Origin: Parahaliea mediterranea
Lineage (GTDB): Bacteria > Pseudomonadota > Gammaproteobacteria > Pseudomonadales > Halieaceae
Direction of reading: 5' to 3'
Length of the DNA stretch: 64,000 nt
Assembly: GCF_003402235.1 (NCBI RefSeq)
Contig: NZ_QEWO01000001.1
Span: 682,001-746,000, forward strand
Shown: positions 26,048 to 34,253 of the stretch, piece after piece
How the letters are laid out: each line of letters begins with the position of its first letter
Position numbering within the stretch: the first letter of the stretch is position 1
Program-made: the position numbers and the translations under genes
The notes under the pieces: model-generated
The model's input: only the letters and a program-made list of their open reading frames with translations
Databases searched by the model: none
Told to the model about the DNA's origin: nothing

Positions 26048-27643
26048 ATGACCCAAAGCCCACCACCGAAGGCCTGGATGCAGGACAGCCTGCGCGAGGG
26101 CTACAGCGCTCTGTCCCGCGGCGACCATCAGGGCGCCATCGGCTGTGCCCGCCGGGTGCTCACCGCCAAGCCCGATTTACCCGAGGGCCACTTTCTGGTG
26201 GGGCTCATCGCCCAGGATCGCAGCGACCTGGCCACCGCGGTGCAGGCCTTTGGCTCGGTCACCAAGCTCGCCCCGTCCCACGGCGCCGCCTGGGCCCAGC
26301 TGGCGCGCCTGTTCATGCGCATGGGCCACATCAACCGCGCCGACGACGCCCTGCGGCAGGCGGTTGACCACCAGGACGGCAACCCGGCGGTGCAGGACGC
26401 CATCGCCACCGTGTACAGCCTGCTGGGCGACCAGCCCGCCGCCGCCGGGTGGCTGGACAAGGCCCTGGCGCAGCAGCCCCGCCACCTGGGCTTTCTGGTC
26501 AATCGCGCCAACAACCGCATGTTCCTTGGCGACTTTGACGGCGCCGAGGACAGCCTGCGCGCCGCGCTGGCCATCAACCCGGACAGCGCCAACGCCCACT
26601 GGCTGCTGTCCAACCTGCGCAAGGCCACCGACGCCAGGCACATCGCCGAGCTTGAACGGCTGATCGCCGGCAGCCGCTCGCCGCAAGACCTGGCCTACCT
26701 GCACTACGCCCTGGGCAAGGAGCGGGAAGACCTCGGCGACTGGGATGCCGCCTTCACCGCCTTTGCCGCCGGCGCCGCCGCCCGGCGCTCTACCCTGGCC
26801 TACGATGAGGCGGCGGAAGTCGCCATGTTCGATGCGCTCAAGCAACACCTCACCCCCGACTGGCTGAACAACCGCCCGCCGGGCTGCGCCGACCCCTCGC
26901 CTATTTTTATCATCGGCCAGCCGCGCACCGGCACCACCCTGGTGGAGCGGATCATCACCAGTCACTCGCAGGTACACTCCGCCGGCGAACTGCGCCAGTT
27001 CGACAGCGCACTGCGCCGCCTGGTGAACTACCGCGGCCGCGCCCGCCACTCGGCGCAGCTGATCCAGCAGGCCAGCGGGGTGGACGTGCAGCGCCTGGGC
27101 GAGGCCTACCTCAGCACCAGCCGGGCCCTGCGCGGCACGCTGCCGCGCTTTGTGGACAAGCTGCCCACCAACTATCGCTACCTGCCGTTGATACTGGCGG
27201 CACTGCCCAACGCACGGGTGATACACCTGCAGCGCGACCCCATGGACGCCTGCTTCGCCAGTTTTAAGCAACTGTTCGCCGACGCCTACCCGCACTCCTA
27301 CGAGCAGGGCGAGATGGGCCGCCACCACGCCCGCTACTTTCGCCTGATGCAGTGCTGGCGGGAGCGCTTTGGCGACCGCTTCCTGGATGTCCCCTACGAG
27401 GCGGTGGCCGCCGACCCGGACACCCACGCCCGCCGGTTGATCGACTTTCTGGGCCTGCCCTGGGAAGACGCCTGCCTGGACTTTCACCGCCAAAGCGGCG
27501 CGGTTACCACCGCCAGTGTGGTGCAGGTGCGCGAGGCCGCCCACACCCGCTCGGTGGGCCGCTGGCGCCGTTATGAAAACCAACTGGCAGCGCTCAAGGA
27601 CGCCCTGCTCGCCGAGGGCATTCCGCTGACACTGCCGCACTGA
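26048..27643 (+). CDS. TPR-repeat sulfotransferase
   Basis: 531 residues. Residues 1-240 are tetratricopeptide repeats (for example LAPSHGAAWAQLARLFMRMG and NPDSANAHWLLSNL). The C-terminal half is a sulfotransferase: IFIIGQPRTGTTLVERII is the 5'-phosphosulfate loop for PAPS, ARVIHLQRDPMDACFASF supplies the 3'-phosphate site, and YEAVAADPDTHARRLIDFLGL is the conserved C-terminal region. This TPR-sulfotransferase architecture is common in marine bacteria and also resembles protein-tyrosine sulfotransferases. The acceptor is unknown. It is monocistronic, with a terminator-like hairpin about 100 bases downstream. Confidence 0.9.
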   Translation: MTQSPPPKAWMQDSLREGYSALSRGDHQGAIGCARRVLTAKPDLPEGHFLVGLIAQDRSDLATAVQAFGSVTKLAPSHGAAWAQLARLFMRMGHINRADDALRQAVDHQDGNPAVQDAIATVYSLLGDQPAAAGWLDKALAQQPRHLGFLVNRANNRMFLGDFDGAEDSLRAALAINPDSANAHWLLSNLRKATDARHIAELERLIAGSRSPQDLAYLHYALGKEREDLGDWDAAFTAFAAGAAARRSTLAYDEAAEVAMFDALKQHLTPDWLNNRPPGCADPSPIFIIGQPRTGTTLVERIITSHSQVHSAGELRQFDSALRRLVNYRGRARHSAQLIQQASGVDVQRLGEAYLSTSRALRGTLPRFVDKLPTNYRYLPLILAALPNARVIHLQRDPMDACFASFKQLFADAYPHSYEQGEMGRHHARYFRLMQCWRERFGDRFLDVPYEAVAADPDTHARRLIDFLGLPWEDACLDFHRQSGAVTTASVVQVREAAHTRSVGRWRRYENQLAALKDALLAEGIPLTLPH

Positions 27644-28014
27644 ACGCCCCCGGGCACGGCAGCTTTTTTGCTGGCGGCAGTACGCCTTTTGCTACCGCGC
27701 CGGCTTATCTGCGCCCGACCCACCTGTTCTATGCCACCCAGCTACCCCCAAGGGGGTAGACCTTTTTGCCGGCTGCGTATTGAATTGCCCCGATCGATTT
27801 CGTAGCCTGAATTTGCCTTTGCCGACACAGTAAAAAACCGGTGCCGGGCTGCGATAGCAGTCACGAGCGCCAGACAACACCCGCTGTGCCGGCGACCGAA
27901 ATGACCATAAATTCTCTAAGAGTTTCGGGTGGCCCTATGACGCCCGCAAGCTGATTATTCCGCCCGGCCACGATGCCGGACGGTGAGCATACTTGGATAA
28001 TCCCAGGGGGAGTC
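27644..28014 (+). other. 371-base intergenic region before the TonB receptor operon
   Basis: It holds a terminator-like hairpin near the start (27742-27768) and lower-GC sequence from about 27775 to 27960, which probably contains the operon promoter. A weak candidate is TTGAAT (27780-27785), 17 bases, TAGCCT (27803-27808). GGGGGAG just before ATG 28015 is the ribosome-binding site. I see no small gene or riboswitch here. Confidence 0.5.
27742..27768 (+). terminator. Probable terminator of the TPR-sulfotransferase gene
   Basis: CTACCCCC (27742-27749) pairs with GGGGGTAG (27752-27759), followed by ACC and five T (27763-27767). The loop is short, so the top pairs probably open. Confidence 0.6.
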
Positions 28015-30468
28015 ATGAGTCTGTCCAATCGTTGCCGTACTGCGGCGCAGCCTGTTTGCACCACTGTTACATCTTCGCCCGGCCTGGCACCGCGCCCGCC
28101 GCGGCGCGGCCTGGCGCTGGCGGTTTCCGCCGCCCTGCTGGCCGGCTCCGCCCAGGCCCAGCAACTGGAAGAGGTCATTGTCACCGCCACCAAGCGCGCC
28201 GAGTCGGTGATGGATGTGCCGCTGGCGGTCACCGCCCTGTCCGGCGACTTTGTGCGCGACGTGAACCTGGACGACGTGAAGGACCTGGTGTTCTTCACCC
28301 CCGGCGTCACCGGCAACTCCAAGGACAGCTTCCTTGACTCTATCGCCGTGCGCGGCATTGTCACCAACGATTTCGGCAACGGCGGCGACCCGTCCCTTGG
28401 CGTGTACAAGAACGGCTTTTACCAGGGCCGCAACGGCGCGGCCGTTACCAGCCTGTACGACCTGGAACGCTCGGAGGTATTGCGCGGGCCCCAGGGTTTT
28501 TTGTTCGGCCGCAACTCCATTGCCGGCGCCCTCAACATTCTCACCCGCAAACCGGTGCAGGGTGACGCCGACAGCTATGTGGACCTGCGCGCCGGCGAAC
28601 GCAACATCTTCCGCGCCGAAGGCGGCACCAACTTCGACCTGGGCGACAGTTTTGCCGTACGGGTGGCAGGGCTGTACTCCACCGAAGACGGCTACGTCGA
28701 GAATGAACTCAGCGGCGATGACTTTATCGAGCACGAAAAAAGCGCCGTGCGCATCACCGGCACCTACGATGGCGGCGGCCCCCTAACCGCCACCGTGTAC
28801 CTGGACTACGAGGATCGCAAACAGTCCGGCACCCTCTACCGCGCCACCGGTAAGGGGCCGGCCTATGACTTCCTGGAGAGCATCTACGGCGACCTGCCGG
28901 TGCCGGGTGATGACCGCGACGTGCGTATCGACGAGCCCCAGAACGGCATTATCGACAATGGCGAGGTGTGGAGCGCGGGCCTGCAGATCGACTACGACCT
29001 GGGTTGGGCCAACCTCACCTCGCTGACCGGCTACAAGGATCACAACTACCACTACACCGAGGATTTCGACGCCACCGCCATCGCCATCTTTAACTACGAG
29101 CAGATCCAGTCCGGCGACTACTTCGAGCAGGAGCTGCGCCTGACCTCCGACAACGAGGGTATGTTCAACTGGTACGCGGGCCTGAGCTATTACCGGGAGG
29201 AGCTGGACACCGAGTTTCTCGGCCAACAGGACGAAGACCTGTACTGCAACGTGTACTGGGGCGATACCTGCCAGGGCCTGTTCGACTACTACAATTACTA
29301 CGACCCCTCTGTACTCTACGACTACTGGGGCACCTACACTTGGAGCCCCAGCCCCAACAACGGGCTGATCGACGACTGGAACCGCACCCGCGGCACTTTC
29401 TCCGGCTGGGCCGCCTATGTGGATTTGCAGTTCCAGTTCTCCGAGCAGTGGGACGCGGCCATCGGCGTGCGCTACAACGACGACAAAAAAGAGATGAGCC
29501 AGGAAGTGCTCGCCGATCGCAACCAGAGCATCCTCGGCCAGGTGGTGCAGACCGGTTTCACCACGCCCCAGGGGCCGGTGTCGGACACGGTGAGCTGGAC
29601 CAAACCCACCTACCGCGGCGTGCTCAACTGGCACCCCACCGATGACGATCTGCTGTATGTGAGCGTGACCACCGGCTACAAACAGGGTGGCTTCAACAGC
29701 TTCTCGGTGGACCCGGGCGGCCCCTTCAGCGGCGTGGAGGCCCTGCCCGGCGTGCACCGCCCCTCCACCTTCAATGAAGAGACGGTGATCTCCTACGAAC
29801 TTGGCTACAAGGGCACCCAGCTGGACGGCGCCAGCCAATTGCAACTGAACGCCTTCTACTACGAATACGAAGACCTGCAGGCCACCTGCAGCGAACCCGG
29901 CTCGCCCATCACCGTGGTCTGCAACACCGGCCAGGTGGACGGCCAGGGCCTGGAGGGCACCTGGAACATTGCCTTTGCCGACTACTGGCGCCTGGGGCTT
30001 GGCTTCTCCTGGTTCGACAGTGAAGCCAGCGGCGTGCAGGCTTTCTGCCAGAACGGCGAGGAATGGCTCGGCGACGTGAATGCCTGCGAGGGATCGCCGC
30101 GCCCGGGCATTCCCGAGTACACCGCCTTCGCCGCCTTAAATGGCAACATCCCCATGGGCAGCGGCGAACTGTTCGGCAGCCTGGTGGCCAGCTGGGAAGA
30201 CGGCGCGCCCTCCAACTGGGAGCCAGACAACGCCATCACCCGCGCCGCAGGCTGGCGCTACACCGGCGAGTACACCGAAATGCAGACCACCGCCGGCTAC
30301 CGCGGCGCCGCCGGCTGGGCCCTCTCGGTATTCGTGGAAAACCTGCTGGACGAGGAGTACTACGATGCCGGCAACGGCATGACCTCGGCCAGCTCGCCCT
30401 TCGTGCAGTCCGACATCAGCCCGAGCCGGCCGCGCACCGTGGGCCTGCGTTTCAGTTACGGACTCTGA
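28015..30468 (+). CDS. TonB-dependent receptor, first gene of a five-gene uptake/processing operon
   Basis: 817 residues. A long n-region precedes the hydrophobic signal core (LALAVSAALLAGSAQA), then QQLEEVIVTATKRAESV is the TonB-box and N-terminal plug. ERSEVLRGPQGFLFGRNSIAGA is the conserved plug motif; the C-terminus SRPRTVGLRFSYGL closes the barrel. One extracellular loop (about 29,240-29,390) is extremely rich in Tyr, Trp and Asp and contains two Cys, which may form the ligand site. The ATG at 28015 follows a GGGGGAG ribosome-binding site. The next gene starts 11 bases after the stop, so this receptor likely imports the substrate handled by the genes behind it. Confidence 0.92.
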   Translation: MSLSNRCRTAAQPVCTTVTSSPGLAPRPPRRGLALAVSAALLAGSAQAQQLEEVIVTATKRAESVMDVPLAVTALSGDFVRDVNLDDVKDLVFFTPGVTGNSKDSFLDSIAVRGIVTNDFGNGGDPSLGVYKNGFYQGRNGAAVTSLYDLERSEVLRGPQGFLFGRNSIAGALNILTRKPVQGDADSYVDLRAGERNIFRAEGGTNFDLGDSFAVRVAGLYSTEDGYVENELSGDDFIEHEKSAVRITGTYDGGGPLTATVYLDYEDRKQSGTLYRATGKGPAYDFLESIYGDLPVPGDDRDVRIDEPQNGIIDNGEVWSAGLQIDYDLGWANLTSLTGYKDHNYHYTEDFDATAIAIFNYEQIQSGDYFEQELRLTSDNEGMFNWYAGLSYYREELDTEFLGQQDEDLYCNVYWGDTCQGLFDYYNYYDPSVLYDYWGTYTWSPSPNNGLIDDWNRTRGTFSGWAAYVDLQFQFSEQWDAAIGVRYNDDKKEMSQEVLADRNQSILGQVVQTGFTTPQGPVSDTVSWTKPTYRGVLNWHPTDDDLLYVSVTTGYKQGGFNSFSVDPGGPFSGVEALPGVHRPSTFNEETVISYELGYKGTQLDGASQLQLNAFYYEYEDLQATCSEPGSPITVVCNTGQVDGQGLEGTWNIAFADYWRLGLGFSWFDSEASGVQAFCQNGEEWLGDVNACEGSPRPGIPEYTAFAALNGNIPMGSGELFGSLVASWEDGAPSNWEPDNAITRAAGWRYTGEYTEMQTTAGYRGAAGWALSVFVENLLDEEYYDAGNGMTSASSPFVQSDISPSRPRTVGLRFSYGL

Positions 30469-30479
30469 GCAAAGCCACC

Positions 30480-32360
30480 ATGTCAAAACTTCGCAACCTG
30501 AGCCGCCGGGACTTTCTCGGTGGCGTGGCCCTTGGCGCCACGGTGGGCGGCCTGGGGGGCATACCCGGCCTGGCCCGGGCGCTGGAAGCCCCCGGCGCGC
30601 CCTATCCGCCAGCCCTCACCGGCCTGCGCGGCAGCCACCCCGGCTCCTTCGAGGTGGCCCACTCGGTGGCCTGGGCCGGCGCCAAGTACCCGATTCCCAA
30701 AACCCAGACCGACAGCACCTACGACCTGGTGGTGGTGGGTGGCGGCATCTCTGGCCTGGCGGCGGCGCACTTCTATCGCCAGAAAATGGGGCCCAAAGCC
30801 CGCATCCTGGTGCTGGACAATCACGACGACTTTGGCGGCCACGCCAAGCGCAACGAGTTCAACGTGGATGGCAAACAGCTCATCTGCTACGGCGGCAGCC
30901 AGTCCATCGACACCCCCGGGTCCTACTCCGCCCAATCGGCCCAGCTGCTGAAGGACGTCGGCATTCACACCGAGCGCTTCTACGACTACTTCGACCAGGG
31001 CTTTAACCAGCGCAGGCAGCTGCAGCGCGGCTACTACTTCAGCAAGGCCGCCTATGGCCGCGACGTAGTGGCACCACACTTTGACGCCACCGGCGGCGCC
31101 GACGCCGCACAGCGCAATGCCGACATCCTGGCGCGCTATCCCCTGCCCCCCGAGGCGAGGGCTGCCCTGCTCAAGCTGCTTGGCGCCGACACCAACTACC
31201 TGGCCCACCTGCCCCAGGCGCAGCGCCCGGCCTACCTGCGCAGCATTACCTACCGCGAATTCCTGCTGGACGTGGTGGGCGTGCCGGAGGCGGTCTATGT
31301 GCTGCTGCGCGACAACATCCGCGGCTGGTGGGGCGTGGGCTGGGATGCCCAGTCCGCCCTGGAGGCAGTACGCATGGGCATGCCCGGCACCGCCCACCTG
31401 GATACCGGCGCCATCGACGAGCGCGAACCGGAGCGCAACGAGCCCTACATCTTCCACTTTCCCGACGGCAATGCCGGGGTGGCCCGCTCCCTGGTGCGCA
31501 CGCTGATCCCCCAGGCCATCCCCGGCAGCACCATGGAGGACCTGGTGTTGGCGCGGGTGGACTACCGCCAGCTGGATAAGCCCGAACACCCCTGCCGCAT
31601 TCGCCTGAACAGCACCGCGGTGAACGTGCAGCACGGCCCCGCTCAGAAAACGGTGGACGTAACCTACGTGCACGGCGGCGAGGTGTTTCGCGTGCGCGGC
31701 AAGCATGTGGTGATGGCCTGCTACAACGACATTATTCCCTACCTCTGCCCGGAGCTGCCGGCGGAGCAGCGCGAGGCCATCGAGTACTCCACCAAGGTGC
31801 CGCTGGTGTACATCAGCGTGGCGGTGCGCAACTGGCGCGCCTTTGCCGACCTCGGCTACAGCCAGTTCAGCATCCCCAACCCCAGCATGATGCACTCCAT
31901 CGGGCTGGACTTTCCGGTCAGCATGGGCGGCTACCAGTTTGCCGACGACCCCAACCAGCCCACCGTACTGCACGGCTCCTTTGTGCCCTGTGTGCCGGAT
32001 GTCGGGCTGCGGGCCAAGGAACAGCACATTCGCGGCCGGCGCCAGATCTACGAGACGTCCTTCGAGCAGTTCGAAACCCACGTGGTATCCACCCTCGACG
32101 GGGCGCTGGGCAGGGCCGGGTTTGACGCCGAGCGGGACATGGCGGCCCTCACGGTAAATCGCTGGCCCCACGGCTACGCCTACGAATACAATGAATACTC
32201 CGACCCGCCGGAGTACGGCCCCGATAACGGCCCCCACCTGCTTGGCGCCCGCCAGCTTGGCCGCATCTCCATCGCCAACTCCGATGCATCGGCCTATGCC
32301 TTCGTCGACGGCGCCATCGACGCCGCCTGGCGAGCAACTAACGAACAGTTGAGACTCTGA
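30480..32360 (+). CDS. Tat-exported FAD-dependent amine oxidoreductase, spermidine-dehydrogenase-like
   Basis: 626 residues. The N-terminus LSRRDFLGG (7-15) is a twin-arginine export signal followed by a hydrophobic stretch, so the folded flavoprotein goes to the periplasm. DLVVVGGGISGLAAAHFYR (82-100) is the FAD-binding beta-alpha-beta motif, and NHDDFGGHAKRNEF the second dinucleotide-binding strand. NRWPHGYAYEYNEY and the final LGRISIANSDASAYAFVDGA form the C-terminal FAD segment. Length and layout match the Pseudomonas SpdH family, which oxidatively cleaves spermidine. The true substrate may be another amine. It is 11 bases behind the TonB receptor and 3 before the antiporter. Confidence 0.82.
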   Translation: MSKLRNLSRRDFLGGVALGATVGGLGGIPGLARALEAPGAPYPPALTGLRGSHPGSFEVAHSVAWAGAKYPIPKTQTDSTYDLVVVGGGISGLAAAHFYRQKMGPKARILVLDNHDDFGGHAKRNEFNVDGKQLICYGGSQSIDTPGSYSAQSAQLLKDVGIHTERFYDYFDQGFNQRRQLQRGYYFSKAAYGRDVVAPHFDATGGADAAQRNADILARYPLPPEARAALLKLLGADTNYLAHLPQAQRPAYLRSITYREFLLDVVGVPEAVYVLLRDNIRGWWGVGWDAQSALEAVRMGMPGTAHLDTGAIDEREPERNEPYIFHFPDGNAGVARSLVRTLIPQAIPGSTMEDLVLARVDYRQLDKPEHPCRIRLNSTAVNVQHGPAQKTVDVTYVHGGEVFRVRGKHVVMACYNDIIPYLCPELPAEQREAIEYSTKVPLVYISVAVRNWRAFADLGYSQFSIPNPSMMHSIGLDFPVSMGGYQFADDPNQPTVLHGSFVPCVPDVGLRAKEQHIRGRRQIYETSFEQFETHVVSTLDGALGRAGFDAERDMAALTVNRWPHGYAYEYNEYSDPPEYGPDNGPHLLGARQLGRISIANSDASAYAFVDGAIDAAWRATNEQLRL

Positions 32361-32363
32361 TTG

Positions 32364-33728
32364 ATGGAAACCAGCGGTACTGCGCTTTCACTGGTGCCTA
32401 CGGCACTGGTGTTCATTCTCGCCGTGTGGACGCGGCGCCCTATTGAATCGCTGATCAGCGGCGGCCTGCTGGGGCTGATCATGCTGCACGGCGCCGGCTT
32501 TGTGGGGGGGCTTGCGGAAACCTCCCTGCGGGTGCTGACCGACGAAGACGTGGCCTGGGTCATTCTGGTGTGCGGCTTTATGGGCAGCCTTATCGCCCTG
32601 CTGATTCGCACCGGCTCGGCCCGCGCCTTCACCGCCGCCCTGGCCAGGCGCGTGCAGAGCCAGAAGAGCGCCCTGCTCACCACCTGGGGGCTGGGCATTG
32701 TCATGTTCGTGGACGACTACCTGAACTCCCTGGCCGTTGGCGCGGCCATGCGCGACCTGACGGATAAATTCCGTGTGTCACGGGAAAAACTGGCCTACGT
32801 GGTGGACTCCACCGCCGCGCCCATCAGCGTCATCATTCCCTACTCGACCTGGGGCGCCTTTTTTGGCGGGCTGCTGGTGTCCAACGGGCTGGCGGAGGAA
32901 GGCCAGGGCCTGGCGGTGTATATCTCCGCCATTCCCTATATATTCTACGCCTGGGTGGCTGCCCTGCTGGTGCCGCTGGTGATCTGGGGCGTGGTGCCAG
33001 CCATCGGCCCCATGAAAAAGGCCGACGCCCGCGCCGAGGGCGGCGTTATGGTGCCACCAGAGGCCGAACATATCGAACAGGCCAACCGGGCGGTGAAGGT
33101 CAATGCCGAGGTCAAACCCCGGGTGTGGCTGTTCGTGGTACCCATGATGCTGCTGGTGGGCAGCACCATGTACTTCGACAACGACTTTCTGGTGGGTATT
33201 TACATCACCCTCGGCGTGACCCTGGCCCTGGTGCTGGGCCTGCGCCTGCTGGATTTGCACGACGCCTTCGACACGGTGATTGAAGGCTTCAAGACCATGA
33301 TCGAACCGCTGGCGGTGCTGGTGGCGGCCTTTATCCTGAAAGACGTGAACGACGCGCTGGGCCTGCCCAGCTACGTGGTGAGCGCCATGGAGCCCGTGCT
33401 CACCGCCCAGCTGCTGCCGGTGGCGATTTTCGTCAGCATGGCCCTGGTGTCCTTCATGACCGGCTCCAACTGGGGCGTGTTCGTGATTGTGCTGCCCATT
33501 GTCACCACCCTGGGGCACAAGCTGGGTGCCGACATGACCCTGGTGATTGGCGCCACCCTGAGCGCCAGCACCTTCGGCAGCCACGCCTGTTTTTATTCCG
33601 ACGCCACCGTGCTGACCTCGCAGGCCACCGGCTGCACGCCGCTGCAGCACGCCATTACCCAGTTTCCCTATGCGCTGATAGCCGCCGGCATTACGGTGCT
33701 GGCCTATCTTGCCATTGCGTTTGTGTAA
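32364..33728 (+). CDS. NhaC-family Na+/H+ antiporter-like transporter
   Basis: 454 residues with about twelve membrane segments. The NhaC signature regions VMFVDDYLNSLAVGAAMRDL, STAAPISVIIPYSTWGAFF and FMTGSNWGVFVIVLPI are present. Family members exchange Na+ for H+, and several carry organic ions (for example malate/lactate or amino acids). In this operon, coupling to amine or carboxylate transport across the inner membrane is more likely than housekeeping ion balance; that is inference. The ATG at 32364 is three bases beyond the stop of the flavoprotein gene. Confidence 0.88.
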   Translation: METSGTALSLVPTALVFILAVWTRRPIESLISGGLLGLIMLHGAGFVGGLAETSLRVLTDEDVAWVILVCGFMGSLIALLIRTGSARAFTAALARRVQSQKSALLTTWGLGIVMFVDDYLNSLAVGAAMRDLTDKFRVSREKLAYVVDSTAAPISVIIPYSTWGAFFGGLLVSNGLAEEGQGLAVYISAIPYIFYAWVAALLVPLVIWGVVPAIGPMKKADARAEGGVMVPPEAEHIEQANRAVKVNAEVKPRVWLFVVPMMLLVGSTMYFDNDFLVGIYITLGVTLALVLGLRLLDLHDAFDTVIEGFKTMIEPLAVLVAAFILKDVNDALGLPSYVVSAMEPVLTAQLLPVAIFVSMALVSFMTGSNWGVFVIVLPIVTTLGHKLGADMTLVIGATLSASTFGSHACFYSDATVLTSQATGCTPLQHAITQFPYALIAAGITVLAYLAIAFV

Positions 33729-33758
33729 CCCAACGATGACCCGACAAGGAGCTTTACC

Positions 33759-34232
33759 ATGCGACTGACAAACACTGCCCGCAGCACCGTGCTCTGCACT
33801 TCCATGGCCACCCTGCTCACCGCCCTGCTCGGCGCGCCGCTGGCCCTGGCCGACGACGTGATCAAACCCGCCGAGATGAGCAAGGCCGACCTGGCCGGCA
33901 AACTGTTCGAGCACCCCGACACCAGCAAAACCGAACGCGACAACGGCACGGTACTGGATGTCACCTCGCTGCTGAGCAGCGACAAGAAATTTGCCTCTGG
34001 CATGTACCAGGCCCCGGCCTCGCGCTGGGAGATCACCGAGCCCTACGGCGTGGACGAGTTCATGTACTTCCTGGAAGGCGGCGTGACCCTCACCTCCTCC
34101 GATGGCAGCGTACAGACCATTGAGGCCGGCGAAGCAGTGACCATTCCCAAGGAGTGGACCGGCGTGTGGGAAACCGAGGGTTACACCAAGATCTGGGTGA
34201 TCTATTCTGAGGACGGTTCCGCCTTCGAATAA
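33759..34232 (+). CDS. Secreted small cupin protein
   Basis: 157 residues: a signal peptide ending near LALA, then a single cupin barrel in the C-terminal ~100 residues (EPYGVDEFMYFLEGGVTLTSSDG, then TIEAGEAVTIPKEWTGVWE). It resembles the Cupin_3/EutQ-like group. The first motif lacks the His-x-His metal pair of enzymatic cupins (DEFMYFLEG), so it may bind a ligand rather than catalyse. An ATG with AAGGAG seven bases upstream supports the start. It sits between the antiporter and amidohydrolase genes with gaps of 30 and 21 bases and is probably periplasmic. Confidence 0.82.
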   Translation: MRLTNTARSTVLCTSMATLLTALLGAPLALADDVIKPAEMSKADLAGKLFEHPDTSKTERDNGTVLDVTSLLSSDKKFASGMYQAPASRWEITEPYGVDEFMYFLEGGVTLTSSDGSVQTIEAGEAVTIPKEWTGVWETEGYTKIWVIYSEDGSAFE

Positions 34233-34253
34233 ACACCACTACAGGGGCTCTCC

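Noticed and set aside
30483-32237. A 584-codon minus-strand frame opposite the Tat flavoprotein gene
   Set aside because: Gly/Val/His-rich antisense frame without domains; the sense frame has a clear Tat signal and FAD motif.
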